Origin: Cyrtodaria siliqua
Taxonomy: Eukaryota > Mollusca > Bivalvia > Adapedonta > Hiatellidae
Length of the DNA: 64,000 nt
Assembly: GCA_037043455.1 (NCBI GenBank)
Contig: JAWPHD010003255.1
Span: 1-64,000 of the forward strand
Reading direction: 5' to 3'
Below are positions 36,401 to 44,160 of this stretch, piece after piece; within the stretch, counting starts at the first letter, position 1; each line of letters starts with the position of its first letter. The position numbers were made by a program, and so were the translations under genes. The notes under the pieces are model-generated. The model had not been told where the DNA came from and did no database searches. It saw only the letters and a program-made list of their open reading frames with translations.

Positions 36401-36700
36401 TATATATGTATTTTGGGGTTTCTGGCTCAAAGCTCTCGCTTTGCTCGAGTTTGATCCAGAAACGCCCAAAATACATATATATAAAAACTCCTACCACAAG
36501 GTGCTGAAATAAGCTGGGTTAGAGTTATATTCTGAGATTTTATGGTGATTTATTAAAACTTTTTTAGAATAGGGGTAGTGAAGATTGCAAGTTTAATTTT
36601 TTTTAATAGTTATCAAAATTACACCCCCAAAAATATAAAATGTTTTTTTAATACAGAACAAATTTGTTGATTTGTTATCAAAATTACACCCAAATCAACA
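36401..36700 (+). repeat. Left terminal inverted repeat with terminal palindrome
   Basis: From 36401 to about 36640 this matches the reverse complement of 50115-50353 with few differences. The outer 82 bp (36401-36482) are themselves an imperfect palindrome: 'tatatatgtattttgggg(t)ttctgg' at one side, 'ccagaaacgcccaaaatacatatata' at the other, with centre 'agctctcgctttgctcgag'. The inner edge carries a second copy of 'gttatcaaaattacaccc' (near 36617 and 36676), an insertion of about 60 bp relative to the right repeat. Palindromic ends could matter for replication or end protection of the linear form. Confidence 0.9.
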
Positions 36701-36783
36701 ATTCTCCGACCTTGAATACAAAGGTGGTGGATCATACTCATACATATTATTAAAACAATTTATCACACACTTTTTAGACTTTT

Positions 36784-37341
36784 TTATAAGGTTGCCATTG
36801 CTTCCTTTCTTCCCTGCTCTACTACTTCCTTTTTTTGAACTTCACTTATTTCAAGTTTCTTTTGTTTGATGTCTTGTTTCAAATTATAGTATCTCTCTAG
36901 TTCATCCAGAACCATCTTGAACTCTTGTTCTGATATTTGTGCATCACTCAACGCTTTTGATATTAACTGCTTTATACTATTTAACTTAGACTCTGCCAAA
37001 GTTTTTATTTCATGATGTTTTTGAGCTTTTGCATTAAGCTTGCGTCTGATAAAATTAATACAAACACCTGTAGCTCCACATACTATTGCTGCTATTTCCA
37101 AAGGTAATAAAACTGGAACAACAAATCCAATCCCAGCCATAATAACACCTGCAGATATCAAGGTAGTGTCAATTCCATCAGGGATATTAATACCACGTTT
37201 ATATTTTTTATAAAGAGACTTGCGTGTGTCTCGCTCTGTAATTAACTTTTTTTCAATCTCAGAAATCTTTTGTAATCTATAATTCTGTCCGTCTTCCAGT
37301 GGCAACTCAGGATATATACTTGGTGCTATCGGTTGCTTCAT
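36784..37341 (-). CDS. Membrane/coiled-coil protein of the element, function unknown
   Basis: 185 residues, intact, ATG at 37341. Residues about 58-98 are strongly hydrophobic (GVIMAGIGFVVPVLLPLEIA, then a second segment IVCGATGVCINFI), enough for one long or two short membrane spans. Before them is a Lys/Arg-rich stretch with an RDTRKSLYKKYKRG block. Residues about 100-180 are charged and heptad-like (coiled coil: LESKLNSIKQLI type, then LERYYNLKQDIKQKKLEI). It is the leftmost gene and points to the left terminus. I have an impression of similar proteins in Polinton-type elements of cnidarians and bivalves but cannot name a function; a virion-membrane or lysis role is only a guess. Confidence 0.75.
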   Translation of the reverse strand: MKQPIAPSIYPELPLEDGQNYRLQKISEIEKKLITERDTRKSLYKKYKRGINIPDGIDTTLISAGVIMAGIGFVVPVLLPLEIAAIVCGATGVCINFIRRKLNAKAQKHHEIKTLAESKLNSIKQLISKALSDAQISEQEFKMVLDELERYYNLKQDIKQKKLEISEVQKKEVVEQGRKEAMATL

Positions 37342-37363
37342 TTTTTTTATTAATAATAAAAAA

Positions 37364-37862
37364 TTAAATTAATTCAATTAATAATGACACCACCGTATTT
37401 ACAGCGGTAGCGTTGGCAGTCTTGCATACAAAGTTAATAACAGAACCAGCACCAATATCTATAGGACTATCAAAGTTATCATGATTGCGTGGGATGATGT
37501 GAAGCGTTATGCCATAATTTGGTGTTCTTCAACACCATTAACAGAAACGATTACAGATACGTCACCAACTAATCGTTCACTTGCTAAACCTATTCCCATA
37601 ATACGACCACGGCGTGTCATTACATGCCCCACATTTGTTTCTGCTCCACCGTTACCAATTGGAGTATCCTATTCAATACAAGTGGGCCCTTAGCCTCTGC
37701 AAATATTGTTATAATTCCATATTTAAGATTATCAACTCTATCTTTTAAAAGGTTGAAATGGTTAACAATAGGCACAACTCGCCCATGTAAATCTAGAACA
37801 TGATTGGTTAAAGTTTCTAAGTCTTCTGTTTTTTTAGGGCTTGGTGGTCCAAATATACTCAT
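37364..37862 (-). pseudogene. Small element protein, coiled coil then beta-rich, two frameshifts
   Basis: ATG at 37862 opens about 65 good codons: a short Pro/Lys head, then a heptad-like stretch (LTNHVLDLHGRVVPIVNHFN). The frame is lost near 37665. The next frame carries on with a Gly-rich, Val/Ile-rich section (GGAETNVGHVMTRRGRIMGI ... VIVSVNG) to near 37518. There it shifts again, and the third frame (IPRNHDNFDSPIDIGAGSV and on) reaches a stop at 37364. Original length would be about 165 residues. A trimerising coiled coil followed by a beta domain suggests a fibre- or spike-like part, but I cannot confirm it. Starts 26 bp downstream of the next gene's stop. Confidence 0.6.
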
Positions 37863-37888
37863 TGTTTTTTTTTATAAAAATATATTTT

Positions 37889-38533
37889 TTAAATAATTTC
37901 TAAAACACAACTCATAGGCAAGCCGTGATTATTTATCTTGCTGCCATGCTCATCTCTAACTTCTATTGTCAATTCAGTAATTGTACCATTTGAAAGACAG
38001 CGATATTCAGGATAAAAACGTCTATATACAATATCCCCAAACTGCTTATTTACTACAGGTATAACCCCTATAATAGTGCTTGGTGCACCTTTGAAATAAT
38101 TACTACTCGTATTAACTTGTTTCAAATGAACATATAGCTGTTTATAAGGAGCTAAATCAATTGGGTAATCTCCAATACGAGTACCTTTTAACCATTTCCT
38201 GTCCTCGAATACCAGCATTTTTGAAAGACTGCTTGATAATCGTGTCTCTATTGGCGTATTTAAAATGCTGAAGCCATTTTGGACAATAATGTCCACGGTA
38301 ATATTTTCATTTAGCAATTTAAAATGTTCTGCCAACTGTTGAAAGTTATGGAGTCCACCTCCTATTTGTTGCGTTTTATCTGAGTTTCTTGTCTTTATGA
38401 CTTCATGATTAATATTATACCAACCGATAGTGTATGTAAAACTTTTTAATCCAACGCGCTTATCTCCATTTCTATTATCGATATACTGTTGTAAGTTAAT
38501 AGAATTGTCTATGTTTGAAATTGTATGAAACAT
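37889..38533 (-). CDS. Candidate minor capsid (penton-like) protein
   Basis: 214 residues from the ATG at 38533; the longer frame to 38605 begins at a GTG and overlaps the divergent neighbour, so I reject it. No predicted membrane span. Alternating hydrophobic strands dominate the second half (LYVHLKQVNTSS; STIIGVIPVVN; GTITELTIEVRDEHG; LPMSCVLEII). The C-terminal motif 'nhGlPms.vLei' is one I associate with the smaller capsid protein of Polinton/adintovirus-type elements, which forms the pentons as a single jelly roll. This would partner the major capsid protein encoded at 41161-42312. The reading frame is intact. The family call is from pattern memory; a structure prediction would settle it. 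Confidence 0.6.
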   Translation of the reverse strand: MFHTISNIDNSINLQQYIDNRNGDKRVGLKSFTYTIGWYNINHEVIKTRNSDKTQQIGGGLHNFQQLAEHFKLLNENITVDIIVQNGFSILNTPIETRLSSSLSKMLVFEDRKWLKGTRIGDYPIDLAPYKQLYVHLKQVNTSSNYFKGAPSTIIGVIPVVNKQFGDIVYRRFYPEYRCLSNGTITELTIEVRDEHGSKINNHGLPMSCVLEII

Positions 38534-38566
38534 TTTTTTTAATATATATATAAAATACAAATAAAA
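38534..38566. promoter_or_regulatory. Divergent promoter region with TATA-like box
   Basis: 33 bp between two start codons: 'ttttttaatatatatataaaatacaaataaaa'. It contains 'TATATATAAAA' about 16 bp before the plus-strand ATG and 'TATATATATTAAAAAA' in front of the minus-strand ATG. Similar TATA-type runs precede most genes of this element. Confidence 0.45.
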
Positions 38567-39595
38567 ATGATTTCTAAAGAATTCAAATATAGCCCAGGTG
38601 CTCACTACTATTCAAGTACATTCAGCAAAAAAGTGATAGATATAATAAATCAAAACATAGTCATTACATCAAACGGTAAAGGCTTTAAAGCATCATTTCC
38701 CAATGTCTTTGAAAAATACAAACTCCCATACGTCAAATCAGATGCTATAGTCCAAAGCTGGGAAACAGATTGGATGTCATTTTGGCAGAATCAGTTGAAT
38801 TTTGCTATTTGGTGTGCGACAACTGGATGTGGCATTGATTTTAACAATCATCTAAAAGCTGATGCTTTGGTTGGTTCGTTATTTCGATTTCATGTCTATT
38901 ACCAAGTCAGAAGAATATTATTTTAGAGGAGTTTAGCAATGCCGCAAGACTCAAATTGGAATGCGTTTAGTAGCACATATAACCGAAACGCATACGAGAG
39001 ACTATGCAAGGAGTTTAACGTTGACTTAAATTTGGACTGGAGACAAAAACAAAGCTATAATGACGGTCTAGGAACAATTTATAATTACTGGACAAATATT
39101 GGTTATCATCCTTTGATAAATACTGTATACGACAACAAAACGATGAGTTTTACAGTCTATGAGAGTGATAAAACATATCACATTGGTTACATTGCACAAG
39201 GATCTGAGGCTGACAATAGTTGGTCTACTTTTATACTAGATAATTCATCTGGTTTTACAAGAGCTGGAGTAGAAAGAATCAATGACAGCATAAGAACATA
39301 CTGCTGGGCAATTCTTGGCTCACAATCACAAACAAGAACAGATATACTTGGAACTGGAACGGCATTTGATGCACAAAAACAATTTCTGGCAAATGTAGAG
39401 GACGCAATAAATAGCCCCATTGACTTGCCCAGTCAAATTTCAAGATATGAAAACACTCTAAAATATGCGAGAAGTAAAGTAAATTTTGTCTATGGAAGTG
39501 GATTGTACATGTCTCCGAGTGACATGGAATTAAGAATTAGAACAATACAAGACTACAATAATGAAATTGTAATAGCAACCATTATGATTGAATAA
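38567..39595 (+). pseudogene. Conserved element protein of unknown function, one in-frame UAG
   Basis: 342 codons in one frame, split by a TAG at 38924-38926 into 119- and 218-codon frames. The downstream ATG at 38939 is in the same phase, so this is a single gene with one nonsense codon, not two genes. The first part has many aromatic residues (SWETDWMSFWQNQLNFAIWC), a CATTGCGI motif and a basic FHVYYQVRRI end. The second has PQDSNWNAFSSTYNRNAYER and several NxS/T and Gly/Ser-rich strands. No membrane span. I recall similar proteins in Polinton-like elements of invertebrates, always with capsid genes, so a virion role is likely. TAG could derive from CAG by a single change. Confidence 0.7.
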
Positions 39596-39824
39596 TGATG
39601 TAAATATAAAACCAGTACCACCAAAAATTATTCAACCTTTTCAAGGCACCACAACAAAGAAATTTCTGCCGGACTTTGATAAATCATCAATACATAAAAC
39701 TGTGGAGCATAACCCACCAGAAATACAAAAAATAGCGATTGAACACGAAGATAACAAAACAACTATAATTGTTGGTACCATAGTAATAGGTCTTGCTGCA
39801 TTACTTATTTACGAGATTTACTGA
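39588..39824 (+). CDS. Small C-terminal membrane-anchored protein
   Basis: 78 residues. Pro/Lys-rich N-terminal half, then one C-terminal transmembrane segment (TTIIVGTIVIGLAALLIYEI), so a tail-anchored type. The ATG overlaps the end of the preceding gene (8 bp), and the 3' end overlaps the convergent gene 39805-41112 by 20 bp. Tight packing supports it as a real gene of the element. Function unknown; likely a membrane or virion component. Confidence 0.65.
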   Translation: MNNDVNIKPVPPKIIQPFQGTTTKKFLPDFDKSSIHKTVEHNPPEIQKIAIEHEDNKTTIIVGTIVIGLAALLIYEIY

Positions 39825-41112
39825 ACCACTCTTTAGCTGCCACATACAACAACCCGGAAACAAACACAAGCAAAGCCCATAGATTGTTACCAAGCCAATT
39901 AATAACATTACCCGTTTCAGATAAAAGCCATGATACTATTGCACCAATAACTCCTGGAGGCTAGGTTGGCAAGAAGTTTACCAAGATTACTTTTTTTTTT
40001 AACCAGTCCTTGACACTTGATGGATCAGGTTTTGGAGTTGGAGTTGGCGCAGCACTTGATGTGGGAATAATAGAATTAATTATCACCCCAAGAATCATAC
40101 CAAATGCAGTTAAAATACTAACAATAGTAATACCTTGCTCTCTGAACAAGGTTTTGATCCTCTCACCAAGAGTTGTATCCTCGTTTAACATTTTGTTTAT
40201 TGTTTCTTTTATCCTGCTTACTTGGTTACGAAAAGCTTCTCTGTTCTCATTGATGACATCCATTCTTGCACCTCTTTCAACTTCAAGGTCTTTGATGCGA
40301 TCGCTAATTCTTTTTATTTAGAATTCATCATCGTCAGTCTTAGCTTGTTCTAACTTTTGTTTTTCTCTTGTTATGTCTTTATCAAGTTGTGTGAGTTTTG
40401 CCAAGTTATTGGTGAGTTCTTCCTAGACAGTTGTCATCGCTTTTACTATTCCATCCATTTCACGCTTGTCTATATTTGTTTGTGTTTCAACATCAGGACG
40501 CTCATCCACATCTCAGTCATAAATTGATGCCTCTATGTCATCCATTGATGTCTCTATGTTATCCATAATTTGTGATAAATTTTGTAATGGAATAGCATCC
40601 ACATTATCTGGTAAATCGTTTCTTGTGCTTTCCAATACTTGTCGAGCTTTTTGTGATAATTTTGTTTTACTGTCATACTCTGACAAATTCAAAAATTATC
40701 TTATCGCCATTGTTCCCCCAGAGCCAATAACCTTGTTATATTCATTTACCAAAGAACCAAGTGCAAGAAATGTAAAAGAACCTTGCTTGGCAGTTATTCT
40801 TATTTTTTTATCACCGACAACCCAGTATAATGTTTTACCATCATTTGATACTTTAAACTGGTCATAATCCATTTTGTCCGGTGCCATCTTATATCATTTT
40901 TCTATTTCATTATAAAAGGATTTTACAAGATTTTTTTTATATATTTTAAGTGTGGCTTCTGCCAGCTCTCCCCTGAGTTCAGCAATATGGTCGCTTTGAT
41001 TAAGAAGACTTCTTCGAACAGGCTCATCAGGCACCATAGGTAAATCTTCATAGTTATCATAATCATCTGGATCAAACGTAGGATTGTCATATTCAAATCC
41101 TCCTTCAGCCAT
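39805..41112 (-). pseudogene. Long coiled-coil membrane protein with six in-frame stops, no frameshift
   Basis: From the ATG at 41112 (MAEGGFEYDNPTFDPDDYDN) to the TAA at 39805-39807 one frame runs for 436 codons. Premature stops sit at 40894 (TGA), 40696 (TAA), 40513 (TGA), 40423 (TAG), 40318 (TAA) and 39961 (TAG); I checked that all are in phase. Order of parts: acidic head; a globular section around KTLYWVVGDKKIRI; a long charged coiled coil (residues about 150-290); a hydrophobic segment (ITIVSILTAFGMILGVIINS); a Pro/Thr linker (PTPTPKPDP); then two more hydrophobic stretches near the C-terminus. The absence of indels is unusual for a dead gene. It shares a 48 bp promoter region with the capsid gene. 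Confidence 0.8.
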
Positions 41113-41160
41113 TGTTTATTTTATTTAATTTTAAAAAATATTTTTAAAAAAATAAAAACA
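41113..41160. promoter_or_regulatory. Divergent promoter region for capsid gene and 39805-41112
   Basis: 48 bp of almost pure A/T between two ATGs ('tttattttatttaattttaaaaaatatttttaaaaaaataaaaaca'). A-rich text ending 'aaaaaca' lies directly before the capsid ATG. This matches the pattern before other genes of the element. Confidence 0.4.
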
Positions 41161-42312
41161 ATGTCAACTTACGGAAACAAACTCAACTCTCATAGAAAAC
41201 TAAGAGAACCTCATGGTGCCAAGGGCATCCGCACAAGTGTAGTAATAACCAATAATCCATCAACAATAGACCAAAACCAGCAACTGCTTGTGAGATTTCC
41301 AAATCTAAGTACTAATGATGTGATAGTTCCACGTACTGCTCGTCTTGCCTTTGAAGTAGAACTTAAAAGCAGAACAGACGCCAACGCTACTTTATACCAG
41401 AATCTGGGTAGAGCAATTGTGAAAAAAATGACAATAAGAATAAGTGGCAATGAAGTCATGTCAATAGATGACAGTGATATATATCATTGTTATGTAGATT
41501 TATGGAAAAGCCCTACCGAACGAGTAAACATAGCTTACCAAGGTATTGGTAAAGCAAACATGTTAAAACATAGAGTTGGTGCGGGAGATACTTCCTCAGA
41601 CACCGAAGATGAAGCTGTAGCAGCAGCTTATGGAAATAGATTTTGTATTCCACTGGACTTTGAAATGTTAGAAAGTCGTATGCCATTTTATCAAGCGGGG
41701 CTTGGTGATAGGCTAGAATATGAATTAACGTTTAACAATTACAACAAAATTATCAAAAGCAGTGATGCTGATGCATCTTATGTAATAAAAAATATCTGCT
41801 TGGAATTTGATATGGTTAGTGATGTTGAATTAACCAGACAAATAAGACAGCAAATCAATGGTAATATAGTATGTATGTATGATCGTATCTTGCGACATAG
41901 AAAAATACCAGCAAACAAATCTGATACCCTTTGGAATATCAACATTAATGTACCAGCACGGAGCATGAAAGGTATTTTAATGCTGTTTGAAGACCCAGAA
42001 AGAACAGACACGGAATTCTTTTACAACCCAACGATTAAAAAGGTTGAAATGACAATAGAGGGCGTACCAAATCAGTTGTATAGTCAGGGCATGAGGGCAT
42101 ATCAACATTGGGATGAAATTAACAAATATTTTGCCTTGACATCAAAAAGAAACAAGGAAACAGACATAGTGGCAAAGGACTTATACTTTACCACGGCGTC
42201 CAATCTGATCCCACTAGAGGAGAGAACAAGAATAAGAAAAGCTTTAGCTAAGACTAAATATTCCAAGTTAATTTTGAGGACTGACCAACCAACTGGTTAT
42301 TGGGTTGAATAA
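41161..42312 (+). CDS. Probable major capsid protein (double jelly roll type)
   Basis: 383 residues, uninterrupted, the longest intact gene in the window. A basic N-terminus (SHRKLREPHGAKGIRTS) is followed by successive beta-rich stretches. Blocks I associate with the capsid protein of this element group include FPNLSTNDVIVPRTARLAFE, the LDFEMLESRMPFYQAGLGDR block near residue 175, and the FYNPTIKKVEMTIEGVPNQL block near residue 290. The capsid would form the hexagonal shell. Position between structural-type genes agrees. 383 residues is short for a double jelly roll, and the last ~35 residues (after KDLYFTT) look less typical, so the C-terminus may be altered or truncated. No frame break within. 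Confidence 0.72.
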   Translation: MSTYGNKLNSHRKLREPHGAKGIRTSVVITNNPSTIDQNQQLLVRFPNLSTNDVIVPRTARLAFEVELKSRTDANATLYQNLGRAIVKKMTIRISGNEVMSIDDSDIYHCYVDLWKSPTERVNIAYQGIGKANMLKHRVGAGDTSSDTEDEAVAAAYGNRFCIPLDFEMLESRMPFYQAGLGDRLEYELTFNNYNKIIKSSDADASYVIKNICLEFDMVSDVELTRQIRQQINGNIVCMYDRILRHRKIPANKSDTLWNININVPARSMKGILMLFEDPERTDTEFFYNPTIKKVEMTIEGVPNQLYSQGMRAYQHWDEINKYFALTSKRNKETDIVAKDLYFTTASNLIPLEERTRIRKALAKTKYSKLILRTDQPTGYWVE

Positions 42313-42338
42313 TTTTTTCCAATTTGGAAAATAAAAAA

Positions 42339-42614
42339 CTAGATCCGGCCGAGTGCCAACGCGCCAACTAATGCACCAACCAATACCGGTACAACAGCAC
42401 TAACCATGTATTTCTTTTTACGTTGTATCGGGGCTTGTAAAATATACCTTCTTGGCTCACATATAAAATATTCTACGCCATCCTTTGTCACAGAAATTGC
42501 GTACGTTTGTAAAAAATTACTTTCTGAAACACATATACAACATTTTACGTCATCCTTTGTCACAGGAATTACCTGTGCTATTTTATTTTTTGTCATAATC
42601 ACTAATCTCATCAT
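42339..42614 (-). CDS. Small protein with hydrophobic Gly/Ala C-terminus
   Basis: 91 residues, two adjacent ATGs at 42614 and 42611. Two copies of a 'VTKD(D/G)V(K/E)' strand with Cys residues (VKCCICVSES; VEYFICEPRR), then a basic KKK and a C-terminal hydrophobic VVPVLVGALVGALALGRI. The internal repeat (about 30 residues, twice) suggests duplication of a small beta unit. Convergent with the capsid gene, 26 bp away. Could be a small membrane-active or cement protein of the particle; I do not recognise the family with certainty. Confidence 0.6.
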   Translation of the reverse strand: MMRLVIMTKNKIAQVIPVTKDDVKCCICVSESNFLQTYAISVTKDGVEYFICEPRRYILQAPIQRKKKYMVSAVVPVLVGALVGALALGRI

Positions 42615-42737
42615 CTGTTATTGTTCTCATTTTCAAATTATATAATATTTTTTATTATTACAAAATACATTTATTTCATAATATCCGCAGGTATAATACC
42701 GTCAAATAATTCCTTTTTTTACAACTTTTGCTAATAG

Positions 42738-42945
42738 TAATACTAACAGCAAAGTAGCAATGTTAATAGCAATACTGACATGAATATAGTAATGCTTATA
42801 GCATTGCTCATAGCAAATTAGTAATGTTAATAGCATTGCTCATAGCAAATTAGTAATGTTAATAGCAATGCTTGCAGCAAATTAATAATGTTAATAGAAA
42901 AATAGCAATGTTACTAACAATGCTATTAACAATACTAACAATTAC
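42738..42945 (+). repeat. Local degenerate repeat 'aatagcaatgttaat'
   Basis: Many copies of 'ta(a)tagcaatgttaat' and 'gctcatagcaaattagtaatgttaata' in direct and inverted order, including a perfect 31-32 bp tandem pair near 42795-42860. It lies upstream of and partly inside the open frame that follows, and probably arose after integration or by replication slippage. Confidence 0.7.
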
Positions 42946-42952
42946 TAGTTGC

Positions 42953-43102
42953 ATGAATATCGCAGCTGGTTGTTTTGTATATTATTATTTTAAGATAAAA
43001 AATAAGATTACTAATATAAAAATGAATGCGGAAGAACTAATACAAAATATATCGGAACAGACGGAATCAGATGAATCAAAGCAACAAGAAACAAAAAAAT
43101 AA
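42953..43102 (+). CDS. Very small membrane protein (about 49 aa)
   Basis: The open frame extends back to 42872 without an ATG start, and to 42908 with one, but that part is the local AATAGCAATGTTA repeat. The first ATG outside the repeat is at 42953. From there: a short hydrophobic segment (MNIAAGCFVYYYF), basic KIKNK, then a Glu/Gln-rich polar tail. It ends 15 bp before the next gene, in what looks like a run of co-oriented genes. Function unknown. Confidence 0.45.
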   Translation: MNIAAGCFVYYYFKIKNKITNIKMNAEELIQNISEQTESDESKQQETKK

Positions 43103-43117
43103 AGATTATCAGCCATA

Positions 43118-43507
43118 GTGGCTGGCGGCGGTAGCCGTCAATATTTAGGTAAAGACATACAACTCACGAATATAGATAGCATGCCACCGGATGAAATTAA
43201 CAAACTTTACTGCAGATATGAAGCAAGGCTTGGGGCAAGTATGACAAAGACTTTAGGCAATTCTTTTATTAACTTGTATGTGATGGGAGTATCAAAATAT
43301 TTTAATGTAACCAATCCACCAAAACTAATAGAAGATTTGGAGGAAGACCCATTTATTAATCATGCTTTGACAAGTGCTTGTTGTGAGTTGTATTACAGGT
43401 ATGGAATGTGCTTAGCGCCATTTACAGCAATACTGACAACTGTTAGACATATTGATTTTAATAAAAATAAAAATATAGATAATATAAATGGAGAACCAAA
43501 AGAGTGA
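43118..43507 (+). CDS. Conserved small element protein, start codon apparently lost (GTG)
   Basis: 129 codons open, beginning GTG-GCT-GGC-GGC-GGT where an ATG would be expected; there is no nearby in-frame ATG before Met at residue 22. The protein is soluble-looking, with a Gly-rich head and then a helical region (MPPDEINKLYCRYEARLGAS, KTLGNSFINLYV) and a Cys pair followed by YYRYGMCLAPF. It overlaps the next gene by 20 bp. I recall near relatives in other invertebrate Polinton-type elements with the same MAGGG-type start, so GTG is probably an ATG-to-GTG decay. Function unknown. Confidence 0.65.
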   Translation: MAGGGSRQYLGKDIQLTNIDSMPPDEINKLYCRYEARLGASMTKTLGNSFINLYVMGVSKYFNVTNPPKLIEDLEEDPFINHALTSACCELYYRYGMCLAPFTAILTTVRHIDFNKNKNIDNINGEPKE

Positions 43508-43865
43508 AGTTATACCTGTTGACGTTGAACAACAAAAAGTAAAAAATCCAAAAAGAATAGAAGCTGGGAAAAATGGAGCAGCGGCAAGAAAGGCAAAGCG
43601 TCAGGATGCACAGGATGCACAAGATGCTGCAAAGCAAGATGCTGCAAAGCAAGATGAAAATGAAATAACAAAAATAACAATAGATGAAGAGGAACCAGAA
43701 ATCAAAATAAACGTATACAAAAATTATATTCCACCGTGTATGGTTTTATTAGGCATTGCTGGGTTGGGTTTGTATATTTATAACAAGAAATCTGCTACGC
43801 AACCTGTAGCTGTGCAACCTGTTGCTGTTCATGTTGCACCAAAAGACCCGTTTGATTATTTTTAA
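43488..43865 (+). CDS. Lys/Ala-rich protein with one membrane span
   Basis: 125 residues, intact, ATG at 43488 inside the previous gene. Order: polar N-terminus; basic low-complexity AGKNGAAARKAKRQDAQDAQ containing a tandem QDAAKQDAAKQD repeat; acidic ITIDEEEPEIKI; a transmembrane segment (YIPPCMVLLGIAGLGLYIY); then a short tail with a Gln-Pro-Val-Ala-Val repeat ending KDPFDYF. Basic head plus membrane anchor suggests a link between DNA or core and membrane, but that is inference. Confidence 0.65.
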   Translation: MENQKSEVIPVDVEQQKVKNPKRIEAGKNGAAARKAKRQDAQDAQDAAKQDAAKQDENEITKITIDEEEPEIKINVYKNYIPPCMVLLGIAGLGLYIYNKKSATQPVAVQPVAVHVAPKDPFDYF

Positions 43866-43900
43866 TAATTTATTTAAAAAAAATAATCATATAAAAAATA
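43866..43900 (+). promoter_or_regulatory. TATA-like promoter before 43901
   Basis: 'taataatttatttaaaaaaaataatcatataaaaaataATG': TATAAAAAA ends two bases before the ATG. The same layout precedes 44161. Confidence 0.4.
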
Positions 43901-44137
43901 ATGGCAATAAGTATTGACGGAAAACAAATTGTAAATATGGTGTATCACGCTGGAGTGGAAACACTTTTAACTGTTGGATTTTCTGAGATTGGCAGAAAAC
44001 TACTAAAAAGACCAGCACCTAAAATAGATTTTAATATAACAGATGTTGGGATGCTGTCTGTGGATATAATATTAGCAATGGCTACAAAGGATATGTTGAT
44101 TAAGCAAGGTATTATTCCTGCGGATATTATGAAATAA
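43901..44137 (+). CDS. Small conserved element protein (78 aa)
   Basis: Intact, ATG at 43901. Two mildly hydrophobic, probably amphipathic helices (VETLLTVGFSEIGRKLL and SVDIILAMATKDMLIKQG) around a central Pro/Lys segment. No Cys, no strong membrane span. Located between two membrane-type genes on the same strand. I associate this type with Polinton-like elements but know of no function. Confidence 0.6.
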   Translation: MAISIDGKQIVNMVYHAGVETLLTVGFSEIGRKLLKRPAPKIDFNITDVGMLSVDIILAMATKDMLIKQGIIPADIMK

Positions 44138-44160
44138 TTTAAATAAAAATATATAAAAAA
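44138..44160 (+). promoter_or_regulatory. TATA-like promoter before 44161
   Basis: 'tttaaataaaaatatataaaaaaATG': a TATATAAAAAA run touches the start codon, as before 43901. An ultra-short leader, or an initiator-type late promoter, is possible. Confidence 0.4.

Noticed and set aside
37889..38605. Longer start (GTG at 38605) for the candidate minor capsid protein
   Set aside because: It would overlap the divergent gene at 38567 and add a hydrophobic stretch encoded by the promoter. The ATG at 38533 has a TATA-type box directly before it.
40010..40321. A 103-codon plus-strand frame, hydrophobic
   Set aside because: Exact antisense shadow of the coiled-coil/membrane pseudogene 39805-41112, which has the coherent protein text.
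39805..41112. Stop-codon reassignment in the element
   Set aside because: Other genes of the same element are open over hundreds of codons and end at ordinary stops. All three stop codons occur internally in this gene, which a single reassignment could not explain.
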